A DNA stretch of 64,000 nt from Aedoeadaptatus acetigenes (GCF_025566985.1 NZ_JAOQJD010000008.1:43743-107742), one strand, 5' to 3'. Numbered from the stretch's first letter, positions 1-8,687 are shown. The notes: generated from the sequence alone by a model not told the origin. Numbers and translations are program-made.

Positions 1-677
1 ACGCCTTGATAGTCTCCGATCATCTCGCCGGCATCAAGCAATATCACACGATCCACCAATTTTTTTAAATAATGGATGCGATGCTCGGCAATAACGATTG
101 TTTTTCCCTCATCTTTCCAAAATTGTATCATCCTTTGCAAATTTGCGATAGCGGAAAAATCAAGATTAGCGCTTGGCTCATCCATAAGAACAAGATCGGG
201 AGAAAGCACAGCCACAGAGGCACAAGCAATTTTTTGTTTTTCTCCGGAAGAAAGATGAAACAAACTCTTTCCCATCAATCTCTCAATATGCAAAGAGGAT
301 ACGATTTTGTTAAAGCGCAATCGAATCTCTTCTTTTGACATACCTAAATTTTCACAGGCAAAAACCAGTTCACTATCCGTATCTACATTAAAAAACTGGC
401 TGCGGGGATTTTGAAATACGCAGCCAACAATCGGCGCGAGTTCATACAGAGCAAGCGTTTGTGGATTTTTACCAAAAACAGAAACACTTCCCAAACTTTT
501 CCCTTCATAGTAATGAGGAATAAGCCCATTTAAAGCTCGTATTATGGTCGTCTTACCACATCCGGACATTCCCGTTAAAAGAATGCATTGACCGTCAGGG
601 ATTCTCAGATTGATATTTTTAAGTGTACTTTGGTCAGAGGATGTATAGGAAAAAGAAAAATTTCTTATTTCTATCAT
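1..677 (-). CDS. ECF transporter ATP-binding subunit, partial (EcfA-type)
   Basis: ATPase of an energy-coupling factor vitamin/metal importer; the C-terminal part lies beyond the left edge. Reading the minus strand from an ATG at 677 gives a continuous frame with Walker A GMSGCGKTT, a Q-loop in FQNPRSQFF, the ABC signature LSSGEKQ, Walker B LVLMDEPSANLD and an H-loop AEHR. The Q-loop followed by PRSQFF is typical of ECF ATPases. Its ATG overlaps the stop of the upstream ecfT gene (ATGA), so the two are translationally coupled. Whether the missing part carries a second ATPase domain, as in many EcfA fusions, cannot be seen. AT-rich relative to the genes after 2.6 kb. Confidence 0.9.
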   Translation of the reverse strand, partial: MIEIRNFSFSYTSSDQSTLKNINLRIPDGQCILLTGMSGCGKTTIIRALNGLIPHYYEGKSLGSVSVFGKNPQTLALYELAPIVGCVFQNPRSQFFNVDTDSELVFACENLGMSKEEIRLRFNKIVSSLHIERLMGKSLFHLSSGEKQKIACASVAVLSPDLVLMDEPSANLDFSAIANLQRMIQFWKDEGKTIVIAEHRIHYLKKLVDRVILLDAGEMIGDYQG

Positions 678-1402
678 GACGAACCTCCGATCTTATAAAA
701 GATAAGTACACACAAGCTAACCAGGCAAAGCATCAGAAAGAGTATATCCTGCAAATGGAATCCAATTTTACAGACATTGGTGCGCCTAATCGGCGCGCCT
801 AAGCCACGTGTTAAAGCAGATGCGGAAAGTTCGTCACCGATTTTTACGCAGGACACCATCAGCGGAACCAGACGATATTCCACTGTTTTCCACGGTTTTG
901 AACCACCTAAAGAGATGCCTCTCATTTTCATTGCATCGGTTATAGCGTGATACTCTTCCAAGATGGTAGGAAAAAAGCGAAAAACAACGGAAAGTGGAAT
1001 CGTAATCTGGGTAGGAACACGCATGCGTTCCATTGCTGCCATAAACTCGCTGATTTTCGTTGAGCTGAGCAAATAGGTACCCATGGCAAGTCCCGGCATC
1101 ATGCGAACAAAAATACCGCAAAAAGCCACCAACAGAAAACCTAAAAATCCGGTAACGAGCGGCAAAAGATATATCTGCCCTACATAGGCCGCTATGAATA
1201 AAATGGCATATATGGAGGCATATTTCCACTTGCTTTCAGTAAGAAACAGTATAAAGGGAACAGATATAAGGAGTATTCGAATCGGAGCCAGCCAATATCC
1301 ATGTCCTCCTCCCACAACGACTGCAGCGATGGTAAAGACAAGAAGTATTTTTGTTCGAGGATCAAGAAATTCTTTTTTTGATCGCGTTTGAATAGGTTGC
1401 AT
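674..1402 (-). CDS. ECF transporter transmembrane subunit EcfT
   Basis: 242-residue membrane scaffold that couples the ATPases to the substrate-binding S subunit. Several hydrophobic segments lie between about residues 20 and 115 and at the C-terminus (about 218-236). The cytoplasmic coupling region shows the two Ala-x-x-x-Arg-Gly type motifs expected of EcfT: AMKMRG near 157-162 and ALTRG near 196-200. It lies between the S subunit upstream and the ATPase downstream (4-base overlap). Family assignment is firm; the substrate is set by the S subunit. The 242-residue length is normal for the family. Confidence 0.88.
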   Translation of the reverse strand: MQPIQTRSKKEFLDPRTKILLVFTIAAVVVGGGHGYWLAPIRILLISVPFILFLTESKWKYASIYAILFIAAYVGQIYLLPLVTGFLGFLLVAFCGIFVRMMPGLAMGTYLLSSTKISEFMAAMERMRVPTQITIPLSVVFRFFPTILEEYHAITDAMKMRGISLGGSKPWKTVEYRLVPLMVSCVKIGDELSASALTRGLGAPIRRTNVCKIGFHLQDILFLMLCLVSLCVLIFYKIGGSS

Positions 1403-1408
1403 GATGAA

Positions 1409-1999
1409 TTAGACAATCCCGGCGCGTTCGAACTGCTTTTTTAGAAGGGAACGTCCAATCAAAGCACCAAGGATGCCCGCAATAAACATGCCTACAAGTA
1501 ATGGGATCAAACTCCAGTCCGGAATAAGCTTCATAAGTGCATCCGCATAGGCCTTTCCGTAACCGCCTTGTGCTAAATTTTGATAATAAGCATCACGGCT
1601 AATAACAATAGGAATATAGTTGCCGATCAGCCATATTGAAAAAATACCTTTGCTGAGAATTACTTTTTTTGCACTGGAATAATCCGAGGATTTTAATAAC
1701 AAATCCGCTAAAAGGCCCGCGATAAGTCCGGTGAAGGGTGCATATACACCCATTCCCATGACCCCGATTAGTAGTCCAAGCAAAAATCCCATAATGGTTA
1801 TAAGCCCAAACTTTTTCGTTTTGCTCACAAACAACACATACGGAATACCGTCAATAAGCGGCACGATGATGCCTAAAAGCGGAATAAATATTGGCATGTA
1901 ACCCAGCATTGCTACTGCCATGCAAAGAGCAAACATAATGGCAGTAAAAACACCTGTGGTGATCAAATCTTTTGCTTTAATTCCAGATGATTTTTTCAT
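1409..1999 (-). CDS. ECF transporter substrate-binding (S) subunit, MptS/Trep_Strep-like
   Basis: 196-residue integral membrane protein with about five or six hydrophobic segments, ending RAGIV. Its sequence style (MKKSSGIKAKDLITTGVF at the N-terminus, long Gly-rich membrane helices) matches the MptD/Trep_Strep family of putative ECF S components, whose substrate is not established to my knowledge. The start at 1999 was chosen because GGAGG sits 7 bases upstream of that ATG; an in-frame ATG five codons earlier overlaps the ribosome site. First gene of a minus-strand operon with EcfT and the ATPase. Upstream at about 2030 lies a short CTAAGTTAG palindrome that could be an operator (speculative). 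Confidence 0.8.
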   Translation of the reverse strand: MKKSSGIKAKDLITTGVFTAIMFALCMAVAMLGYMPIFIPLLGIIVPLIDGIPYVLFVSKTKKFGLITIMGFLLGLLIGVMGMGVYAPFTGLIAGLLADLLLKSSDYSSAKKVILSKGIFSIWLIGNYIPIVISRDAYYQNLAQGGYGKAYADALMKLIPDWSLIPLLVGMFIAGILGALIGRSLLKKQFERAGIV

Positions 2000-2109
2000 A
2001 CAATTAACCTCCATTGAGTTAAAATAAGCTAACTTAGTACATTTGATTAAACCTCTTTAAAAGCATTTCATTCAACCCCGGTTAAAATAAAAAGCTCCAT
2101 TCGGACATT

Positions 2110-2328
2110 TTATAGAGCCTTGATTTCTGAGCCATTTCTTAAGGTTATGCGGATATCTTCTTTGCTGAATACCGTGATATGATTTACGAGGGCACATAAG
2201 CTTTGTGCATTGAATGCTTGCAGAAGCCTGTCTTGTTTTTGCAGCTGTTTCAGGCAGAACTTGATATCGGCTTTGGTCGCCTGCATCTTTTTGAGCTTTC
2301 CTTCGACCTTCGCTAAGGCCGCCTTTTT
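2110..2328 (-). pseudogene. C-terminal fragment of a large serine recombinase
   Basis: A minus-strand frame without a start codon runs from about 2328 to a TAA at 2110-2112. It reads like the coiled-coil and tail of large serine recombinases: LAKVEGKLKKMQATKADIK, then FNAQSLCALVNHITVFSKED and IRITLRNGSEIKAL before the stop. The valine-asparagine-histidine-isoleucine/valine then R-I-x-x-x-x-x-N/D-G-S/T-E-I ending is characteristic of that family. Everything N-terminal (catalytic serine domain, zinc ribbon) is absent; an in-frame TGA lies just upstream at 2329-2331. It is a remnant of an integrative element or transposon, adjacent to the AT-rich ECF transporter operon. Confidence 0.65.
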
Positions 2329-2330
2329 TC

Positions 2331-2590
2331 ATTTTAACGATTCCCGACACTTTTTAACGATTGCTCCCGAAGGGTACGAAAATCGGAAACAGGTATGATG
2401 GAAAGAGATATATAAAAGCAAAAAATCATACAAAAACTGCCACGAAAAGCAGCAGAGGAAGTTCTGCGGAAAGGAGAAAATCCCTGTAAATCAAGGGATT
2501 TCGAGGATAAACACATGACTTACGCACCAGCGTTAAATTGTATCAAATACAGTGTCAGAATAGATGCGCCTTAGGAAGCGGCGCCTTTCT
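2331..2590. other. Non-coding junction between AT-rich segment and murI
   Basis: No convincing gene. It contains a 7-bp inverted repeat AAATCCC/GGGATTT at 2478-2501 around TGTAAATCAA, the kind of short dyad found at recombinase crossover sites, though nothing proves that role. Base composition changes at about 2600 from AT-rich to GC-rich. A weak GCGCC/GGCGC hairpin lies near 2566-2585. Confidence 0.4.
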
Positions 2591-2592
2591 TC

Positions 2593-2601
2593 TGTTATAA
2601 T
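2593..2601 (+). promoter_or_regulatory. Extended -10 promoter for murI
   Basis: TGtTATAAT extended -10 element 22 bases before the murI ATG; no good -35 hexamer is visible. The same extended -10 design recurs before metF and before the Crp/Fnr gene. Confidence 0.6.
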
Positions 2602-2623
2602 AGATTGAGAAAGGTTGTGACCT

Positions 2624-3418
2624 ATGTCAGATTCAATTGTTATTTTCGACTCCGGCCTCGGCGGCGTCACGGCACTCATGGAAGCAGTTCGCGCCATGCC
2701 GGCGGAGCATTTTATTTATTACGGGGACACGGCCCACGTGCCCTACGGCCCGAAAGGTGCCGAGAAAATTCAGGGCTATTTGGATCAAATGATGGCGGCT
2801 ACCCGCCCCTATTCACCGAAGGCCGTGCTCCTCGCCTGCAACACGGCCACGGTCACATCCGCCGATTACCTGAGGAAGAAATACACCATTCCAATTGTGG
2901 GCATGGAACCCGCCGTGAAGCCCGCCATCGAACACGATGTGGACCTCAAGCGGATCTTGGTGCTTTCCACGGAGGGCACGGGAAAAAGCGCCCGCCTGCG
3001 CCGCCTCGTCGAAAAATTCGACGACGACCGCCTGGTGGACATTTTGCCTCTGCCGAATTTGGTGGATTTCGCCGAGCGTTTGGAATTCGACACCGACGCC
3101 GTTCGCTACGATCTGGAGACCATTCTCGCCTCCTATCCTCTCGAGGAATACGGCGCCTTGGTCTTGGGCTGCACCCACTTTATTTGGTACCGGGATCTGT
3201 TTCGCGAGCTTCTTCCCGAGCACATGGAAATATTAGACGGCAACGCCGCTACGGTGCGCCAGCTCATGCGAAAACTTGAGGGAAACATTAAAAAGGAGGG
3301 AGAGGGAAAATTGAAAATGGCTTTTACCGGCGAGCTGAGCGAAGACACGGCGGCATTTTTACGTAGCCGCCTGCCGCAAAAAGTGGAATTTATTTCCCTC
3401 GGCGCGGACAATGACTGA
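2624..3418 (+). CDS. murI: Glutamate racemase
   Basis: Converts L-glutamate to D-glutamate for peptidoglycan. The 264-residue protein shows the family hallmarks: DSGLGG near residue 9, YYGDTAHVPYG at 32-42, the first catalytic cysteine in ACNTAT (Cys72) and the second in GCTHF (Cys183). Length is normal. The ATG at 2624 follows AAAGG with about 9 bases of spacing. The stop overlaps the start of the downstream glycosyltransferase by 8 bases, so the two are one transcription unit, consistent with a cell-envelope theme. Confidence 0.95.
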   Translation: MSDSIVIFDSGLGGVTALMEAVRAMPAEHFIYYGDTAHVPYGPKGAEKIQGYLDQMMAATRPYSPKAVLLACNTATVTSADYLRKKYTIPIVGMEPAVKPAIEHDVDLKRILVLSTEGTGKSARLRRLVEKFDDDRLVDILPLPNLVDFAERLEFDTDAVRYDLETILASYPLEEYGALVLGCTHFIWYRDLFRELLPEHMEILDGNAATVRQLMRKLEGNIKKEGEGKLKMAFTGELSEDTAAFLRSRLPQKVEFISLGADND

Positions 3419-4493
3419 TCGCGGCCTTCAACTGAATAGGGATTTGGTTCTAATCCCCGCCTACGAGCCCGACGAAAGCCTGCTTTCCTTCGCTAAGGCT
3501 CTCTTGGCCGAGGATCTTCAGGTGATGGTGGTGGACGACGGAAGCGGCGAGGCCTTTCGACCGGTGTTCGACCGCCTTCCCGAAGGGGTCACGCTCCTCT
3601 CCTATGAAATCAATCGAGGCAAGGGCTATGCCATGAAGTATGCCATGGAAAAGATTTTATCCATGCCCCAAGTGGAATTTATCGTCACCGCCGATGCCGA
3701 CGGCCAGCACAGCCCGAAGGATACCTTGCGCATTCTCAAGGCGGCCCACGAAAATCCCGATGCCCTCGTCTTAGGCGTGCGGGATTTTCCCGAGAACACG
3801 CCCCTGCGCTCCCGCATCGGCAATCGCCTCACGGCAAAAGTCTTCGGCCGGTTGACGGGCATTAAGGATTTGGAGGATACCCAAACGGGGCTTCGGGCTT
3901 TCAGCACCAAGCATTTGGATCAGCTTCTTTCCATGGAAGGGGAACGCTACGAATATGAAATGCGCCAGCTCATGGATTGGGCGAAGAGCCCCTATCCCCT
4001 GGTGCAGGTGCCCATCGAGACCATCTACCGGGACAAGGAAAATTCCACTTCCCACTACAACGCCCTGAAGGATTCCTCCAGGATCTTTCGCAGCCTCTTG
4101 GATAACGGCGAGGCGGTACTCTTTACATTGAGCGGCATCATCAGCTTTACTCTGGACTTTTTGCTCTTTAATGTATTTTATTACCTCGCCCGCCCCCTGC
4201 ACATGGCTTACGCCCTGGCCATTCCCAATGTGGCGGCGAGGCTGATCAGCGCCAATTTAAATTTCTACTTAAACCGAAATTACGTCTTTGAATCCAAGGA
4301 TCCCTTGATTAAAGACTTTTTGCAGTACGCCGCCCTCGTCGCCATTCTTCTTGCCGCCAACAGTTTGCTTTTAAGCTTCTACGGCAATGTCTTGGGCCTT
4401 CAGGCCACGGTGGCGAAACTCTGCGTGGAATTTACCGTATTCATCATCAGCTACCTGGTTCAACATTTTTATATCTTCGCCAAGAAAAAATAA
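3411..4493 (+). CDS. Family 2 glycosyltransferase fused to a GtrA-like membrane domain
   Basis: 360-residue protein. Residues 1-220 form a GT2 (dolichol-phosphate mannosyltransferase-like) domain with VDDGSG at 41-46, the Asp-x-Asp metal site in TADADGQHSPKD near 93-104 and DTQTGLRAF near 165. Residues about 232-358 contain four hydrophobic segments resembling GtrA, a family linked to flipping or transferring undecaprenyl-phosphate sugars. The family roles suggest that it makes an undecaprenyl-phosphate sugar and helps move it across the membrane; the sugar is unknown. Starts inside murI (8-base overlap). Confidence 0.85.
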   Translation: MTDRGLQLNRDLVLIPAYEPDESLLSFAKALLAEDLQVMVVDDGSGEAFRPVFDRLPEGVTLLSYEINRGKGYAMKYAMEKILSMPQVEFIVTADADGQHSPKDTLRILKAAHENPDALVLGVRDFPENTPLRSRIGNRLTAKVFGRLTGIKDLEDTQTGLRAFSTKHLDQLLSMEGERYEYEMRQLMDWAKSPYPLVQVPIETIYRDKENSTSHYNALKDSSRIFRSLLDNGEAVLFTLSGIISFTLDFLLFNVFYYLARPLHMAYALAIPNVAARLISANLNFYLNRNYVFESKDPLIKDFLQYAALVAILLAANSLLLSFYGNVLGLQATVAKLCVEFTVFIISYLVQHFYIFAKKK

Positions 4494-4561
4494 AGCACGT
4501 CGCCATAGATGCCGTGAAGTGTGGAACGCACATTTCACGGCATCTATTCGCTACGTGCTTT
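4492..4561 (+). terminator. Nested inverted repeat after the GT2-GtrA gene
   Basis: Perfect 14-bp stem ATAGATGCCGTGAA (4505-4518) with its complement at 4534-4547, flanked by a second pair AAAGCACGT (4492-4500) and ACGTGCTTT (4553-4561). Together they can fold into one long interrupted hairpin directly after the stop codon. It lacks a proper U-tract, so termination is inferred from position. Confidence 0.5.
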
Positions 4562-4564
4562 CTA

Positions 4565-4573
4565 TGTTATAAT
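4565..4573 (+). promoter_or_regulatory. Extended -10 promoter for the met operon
   Basis: TGtTATAAT immediately after the nested hairpin, 26 bases before the metF ATG, with a GGAGG ribosome site between. No clear -35 hexamer and no SAM riboswitch is visible in the short leader. Confidence 0.6.
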
Positions 4574-4599
4574 GTGAAAATTACATTTGGAGGTAATTT

Positions 4600-5463
4600 A
4601 TGCACATTAAAGAATTTTTCTCACCCGATCACACGCGACTTTCATTTGAAATCTTTCCCCCGAATCAACGAATGTCTTTAAAAGCCGTCATGGCCTCAGC
4701 GGCACGCATGGCGGCCTACGAGCCCGACTTTATGTCCGTGACCTTTAAGGCCGACGGCAGCGGCGGGGATCAGACCATTCAAATTTCAAATGCCGTCAGC
4801 GAAGTGATGGGAATTCCCTCCATCGCACACCTGACCTGCTCCGGTATTCCGAAAACCGAGCTCCCCGCCGTTTACGACGAGCTCACGGAAAACAAGGTCA
4901 AGAATATTCTGGCTTTAGGCGGCGACTCCGCCCGGGAGCTGGGCGAAGACGCATACTTGCCCTATGCCAAGGACATGGTGGCTTACTTCCGCGAGCGCGG
5001 CGATTTCACCATCGGCGCCGCCTGCTTCCCCGAAGGCAACGATCCCGCCCTTTCCATGGATGAAGAGCTGCGCCACCTAAAGGAAAAAGTGGACATGGGC
5101 GTGGACTTTTTGACCACGCAGATGTTTTTCGACAATGAGGTCTTTTACCGCTTTTTGGAAAAGGCCCGCGCCATGGGCATCGACGTGCCCATTTTGGCCG
5201 GCATTATGCCCATTACCAGCGCCGGGCAGGTGCGCCGCATCAAGGATTTAAGCGACGCCGCCCTTCCCGATTCCCTCTTGCGCATGGTGGACCGCTTTAA
5301 AGATGATCCCGACGCCATGTTCGATGCGGGGCTTACCTTTGCCGAAAATCAAATGGCGGATCTCGTGGCTGCAGGCGTCAGCGGTATTCACGTCTACACC
5401 ATGAACAAGCCGGCCATACCGGAGCGGATCGTCCGGGATTTGGGCCGCCTCTTCCATGCTTGA
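4600..5463 (+). CDS. metF: Methylenetetrahydrofolate reductase
   Basis: Reduces 5,10-methylene-THF to 5-methyl-THF, the methyl donor for the MetH encoded two genes later. The 287-residue protein has the MetF barrel pattern: SFEIFPPN near 15-22, SVTFKADGSG at about 45-54, HLTCSG at 75-80, NILALGGDSA near 104-113, and TTQMFFDN at 168-175 in the flavin/folate-binding region. Preceded by TTTGGAGG seven bases from the ATG. Its last 8 bases overlap the next gene. Single-domain length fits bacterial MetF. Confidence 0.93.
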   Translation: MHIKEFFSPDHTRLSFEIFPPNQRMSLKAVMASAARMAAYEPDFMSVTFKADGSGGDQTIQISNAVSEVMGIPSIAHLTCSGIPKTELPAVYDELTENKVKNILALGGDSARELGEDAYLPYAKDMVAYFRERGDFTIGAACFPEGNDPALSMDEELRHLKEKVDMGVDFLTTQMFFDNEVFYRFLEKARAMGIDVPILAGIMPITSAGQVRRIKDLSDAALPDSLLRMVDRFKDDPDAMFDAGLTFAENQMADLVAAGVSGIHVYTMNKPAIPERIVRDLGRLFHA

Positions 5464-6082
5464 TCTGACCTCTATTCACGAGGTACCCGCCATCGGTCCC
5501 GAGGATCTCAGGCGCAGGGAAATATACCGCTACCTGCGCCTGGAGGGAAATGCCCCCGATGCCGCCACTTCCGCCGATGTGGAGCGGAATTTAAAGCGCC
5601 TCGAGGGTGCGATCTCCCTGCGGCACGTGGCTTCCCTTCGCCCGGTGACGAAAAAAGGCGATGCCATCGTCTTCGGCGATTTTTCTACATCGAGCGCCGT
5701 CCTTCAAAAGAATATGAAGACCAGCGAATACGCCCTTCTCTTCGCCATGACCTTGGGCCCGGCCGTGGACCGACTGATCAGCCGCCTGCTCATTACATCC
5801 AAGGCCGACGCTTTTATTACCGACGCCTGCTGCGCGGAATATTTGGAAAGCTACGCCAATGGCTACTGCGCCCATGTGCGGGAAGAAGCGGCGCAACAAG
5901 GTTTCATCGCCCACCCGCGCTTCTCCCCCGGCTTCGCCGATTTCGGCTTGGAATTTCAGTGGCCTTTAATACGCAGCTTGCAGGCGGATAAAAAAATGCA
6001 CATCGCCTTAACACAAGGCAATATGCTCGTCCCGACAAAAACCATTACCGCCCTTATGGGTTTGGATCGGAGGATTGTATGA
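5456..6082 (+). CDS. Stand-alone methionine synthase reactivation-domain protein
   Basis: 208-residue protein related to the C-terminal (AdoMet-binding) reactivation domain of cobalamin-dependent methionine synthase. The recognisable region is HPRFSPGFADFGLEFQWPL at about 161-179, corresponding to the RxSPGYxD motif that binds AdoMet, followed by LVPTKTITALMG. Known family members reductively remethylate inactive cob(II)alamin using AdoMet. Sits between metF and metH with overlaps at both ends (8 and 4 bases), and the adjacent MetH has no such domain, which supports the assignment strongly. Confidence 0.85.
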   Translation: MLDLTSIHEVPAIGPEDLRRREIYRYLRLEGNAPDAATSADVERNLKRLEGAISLRHVASLRPVTKKGDAIVFGDFSTSSAVLQKNMKTSEYALLFAMTLGPAVDRLISRLLITSKADAFITDACCAEYLESYANGYCAHVREEAAQQGFIAHPRFSPGFADFGLEFQWPLIRSLQADKKMHIALTQGNMLVPTKTITALMGLDRRIV

Positions 6083-8448
6083 CATCGCTATTGGATTCAT
6101 TGAAAAACGGCCGCCTCTACTACGACGGCGCCTGCGGCACCTACTTGCAGCAACAGGGATTGAAGGCCGGCGCCCTGCCGGAACTTCTGAATATCGACGC
6201 CCCCGAGGTGATCGTGGATATGCACCGGGCCTATTTAAAAAGCGGCGCGGACATTATTCTCACCAATACCTTCGGCGCCAACCGTTTTAAGTTTGCGGAT
6301 TCCGACGTGTCGGTGGAAACGGTCGTGGCCGCCGCCGTGGCCAACGGGAAGGCTGCCGTGAAGGCCGAAGGCCACGGCTACGTGTCTTTGGACATCGGCC
6401 CCTTGGGAAAAATCTTGGCGCCTTTGGGGGATGTGGCCTTCGAGGATGCCTACGATTGTTTTAAGGAAATCGTCTTGGCCGGTGCCGAGGCCGGGGCGGA
6501 TCTGATTACCATCGAAACCATGTCCGATACCTACGAAATTAAAGCGGCTCTTCTCGCCGCAAAAGAAAATTCGGATCTTCCCGTCTTCGTCACCGCTGCC
6601 TTTCAGGAAGACGGGCGCCTCTTAACGGGCTGCGACATGGACGCCTATGTGGAAATGACTACGGCCTTAGGTGCCGACGCCATGGGCATGAACTGCTCCT
6701 TCGGCCCGGTGCAAACTCTGCCCCTTATGGAAAAAATGGCTTCCCTCGCCACGATCCCTCTGATCGTGAGCCCCAATGCGGGCCTGCCGAGTATCAAAGA
6801 CGGAAAAACCACCTACGACATCGACGCCGATGCCTTTTCCGATTACATGATTCAATTTGCGGAGATGGGCGTGCGTGTGCTCGGCGGCTGCTGCGGCACC
6901 CTGCCCGCCTACATCGAAAAAACCGTGGAGAAAACCCGGGCCATTGACGTCATGGAGCCGAAGGGGCGCCCCCGGTCCGCCGTAAGCTCCTACACCCACG
7001 TGGTGGATTTCGACGAAAAGCCGGTGATGATCGGCGAGCGGCTCAATCCCACAGGAAAGAAATACCTCGGGCAAGCATTGAAGGATCGCCACACCTCGGC
7101 GGTATTGGCCATCGCCCTGGAAGAGGAAGAAGACGGCGCCCACGTCTTGGACGTGAACGTGGGCGTGCCGGGCCTGGATGAATTGGCGGTGCTGCCCGAA
7201 ATGATCCGCGCCCTGCAAGGGGTGTGCGACCTGCCTCTGGCCATCGACACCAGCAATCCCGTAGCCATGGAAGCCGCCGCCCGCATCTACAACGGCCGCC
7301 CCCTGTTGAATTCCGTGAGCGGCAAGCGCTCCACCATGGACGCCGTCTTTCCCATCGCGAAAAAATACGGCGGCCTGTGCGTAGCCCTTCTTTTAGACGA
7401 CGAGGGCATTCCGAAAACCGTGGAAAAACGCATGGCCATCGTGGATGAAATCCTCGAAGAAGGCGCACGTTACGGACTGGGCCCTGAAGCTTTTCTCTTC
7501 GATCCTTTGGCCATGACCATCTCCAGCCAAAAAGGCGGGGCCGTCGTCGTTCTGGAGACCTTGCGCCAACTAAAGGCTCGCGGACTCCACTCCACCTTGG
7601 GCGTGTCCAATATTTCCTTCGGCCTGCCCAATCGGGAGCTCATTAACAGCAATTTCTATGCCATGTGCCTCGCCGCCGGGCTCAGCGGAGGGATCGTGAA
7701 TCCCTCCTCTGCCCTCATGCAAAAGGCCTACAAATCCTCCATGGCCCTTTTAGGCTGCGATCCGGATTTCAGCGAATTTATCGCCGCCTTTACGGAAGAA
7801 GAAAAAACCTCAGCCCATACCGGCGACCGGGATCTATCCTACGCCATCGAAAAGGGCCTGAGCAAAGACGCCAAAGACATGACTGTGGCCCTTCTTTCCG
7901 ATCACAGCCCCATCGATATTATTAACGGCTACCTGGTGCCCTCCCTGGACAAAGTGGGCCGGGGCTTCGAGGAAAAGACCCTCTTCCTTCCCCAGCTTCT
8001 TCGCGCCGCCGATGCCGCCGCCGCGGCCTTTACGGTGATCCGCGCCAAAATGGATGAAGAGGGCAATGTTGCCGAAAACAAAGGCCGCATACTCGTGGCC
8101 ACGGTGAAAGGCGATATCCACGACATCGGAAAAAATATCGTGAAGGCCCTCTTGGAAAATTACGGCTTCGATATTTTGGATCTTGGAAAAGACGTGTCTC
8201 CGGAAAAAATCGTCGAGGCCGTGAAAGAAGAGCACATTCCCCTGGTTGGCCTCTCCGCCCTTATGACTACCACGGTGCCCTTTATGGAAGAGACCATTGG
8301 CCTCCTGAAAAAAGAAGCCCCCAAGACGAAGGTCATGGTCGGCGGCGCCGTCTTAACGAAAGACTACGCTGAAGAAATCGGCGCCCACGCTTACTGCAAA
8401 GACGCCATGGCATCCGTGCGCTATGCGGAATCCTTCTTCGAAAAGTAA
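6079..8448 (+). CDS. metH: Cobalamin-dependent methionine synthase lacking the reactivation domain
   Basis: Transfers methyl from 5-methyl-THF to homocysteine via cobalamin. 789 residues against about 1200 for the full enzyme. Order: homocysteine-binding barrel (about 1-290) with zinc ligands Cys206 (NCSFGP) and Cys271/Cys272 (GGCCGT); pterin-binding barrel (about 315-570) starting MIGERLNPTGKK; cobalamin cap and Rossmann domain (about 585-789) with the base-off ligand in GDIHDIGKN (His681) and VGLSALMTTT. The AdoMet reactivation module is the separate upstream gene (4-base overlap). Last gene of the metF operon, followed by a terminator. Confidence 0.95.
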   Translation: MTSLLDSLKNGRLYYDGACGTYLQQQGLKAGALPELLNIDAPEVIVDMHRAYLKSGADIILTNTFGANRFKFADSDVSVETVVAAAVANGKAAVKAEGHGYVSLDIGPLGKILAPLGDVAFEDAYDCFKEIVLAGAEAGADLITIETMSDTYEIKAALLAAKENSDLPVFVTAAFQEDGRLLTGCDMDAYVEMTTALGADAMGMNCSFGPVQTLPLMEKMASLATIPLIVSPNAGLPSIKDGKTTYDIDADAFSDYMIQFAEMGVRVLGGCCGTLPAYIEKTVEKTRAIDVMEPKGRPRSAVSSYTHVVDFDEKPVMIGERLNPTGKKYLGQALKDRHTSAVLAIALEEEEDGAHVLDVNVGVPGLDELAVLPEMIRALQGVCDLPLAIDTSNPVAMEAAARIYNGRPLLNSVSGKRSTMDAVFPIAKKYGGLCVALLLDDEGIPKTVEKRMAIVDEILEEGARYGLGPEAFLFDPLAMTISSQKGGAVVVLETLRQLKARGLHSTLGVSNISFGLPNRELINSNFYAMCLAAGLSGGIVNPSSALMQKAYKSSMALLGCDPDFSEFIAAFTEEEKTSAHTGDRDLSYAIEKGLSKDAKDMTVALLSDHSPIDIINGYLVPSLDKVGRGFEEKTLFLPQLLRAADAAAAAFTVIRAKMDEEGNVAENKGRILVATVKGDIHDIGKNIVKALLENYGFDILDLGKDVSPEKIVEAVKEEHIPLVGLSALMTTTVPFMEETIGLLKKEAPKTKVMVGGAVLTKDYAEEIGAHAYCKDAMASVRYAESFFEK

Positions 8449-8494
8449 ATCATGGCCAAAAAAAGCGAGCCGATGCTCGCTTCAGCGTGATGCT

Positions 8495-8532
8495 AAGGAA
8501 GGGAGAATCACCCGATTCACCCTTCCTTTTTT
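8495..8532 (+). terminator. Intrinsic terminator after metH
   Basis: AAGGAAGGG / CCCTTCCTT stem with a 16-base loop followed by a run of T. A smaller hairpin AAGCGAGC-cgat-GCTCGCTT at 8463-8482 lies just before it. Confidence 0.85.
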
Positions 8533-8687
8533 GTGTCTTCAAACCTCTTTAAGCTCTAAGTAGTAAACTATTAAAAACCGCCGGTCGACTCCACGCCATA
8601 AAAAAGGGACGTTTTCGATTTGTTTGCAATCCGAAATAGATGGGCTCGTCTTTTTTTAATAAGAAGCTCCTTCAAAAAAAATTGTCA

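Noticed and set aside
72..338. Plus-strand open frames of 60 and 88 codons
   Set aside because: Antisense to the ECF ATPase gene, whose motifs are clear on the other strand; no ribosome site.
2072..2350. 92-codon minus-strand frame starting with ATG
   Set aside because: Out of frame with the recognisable serine-recombinase tail in the same place; translated product is basic and structureless.
2605..3279. 224-codon plus-strand frame overlapping murI
   Set aside because: Arg/His-rich shadow of murI in another frame, typical of GC-rich codon patterns.
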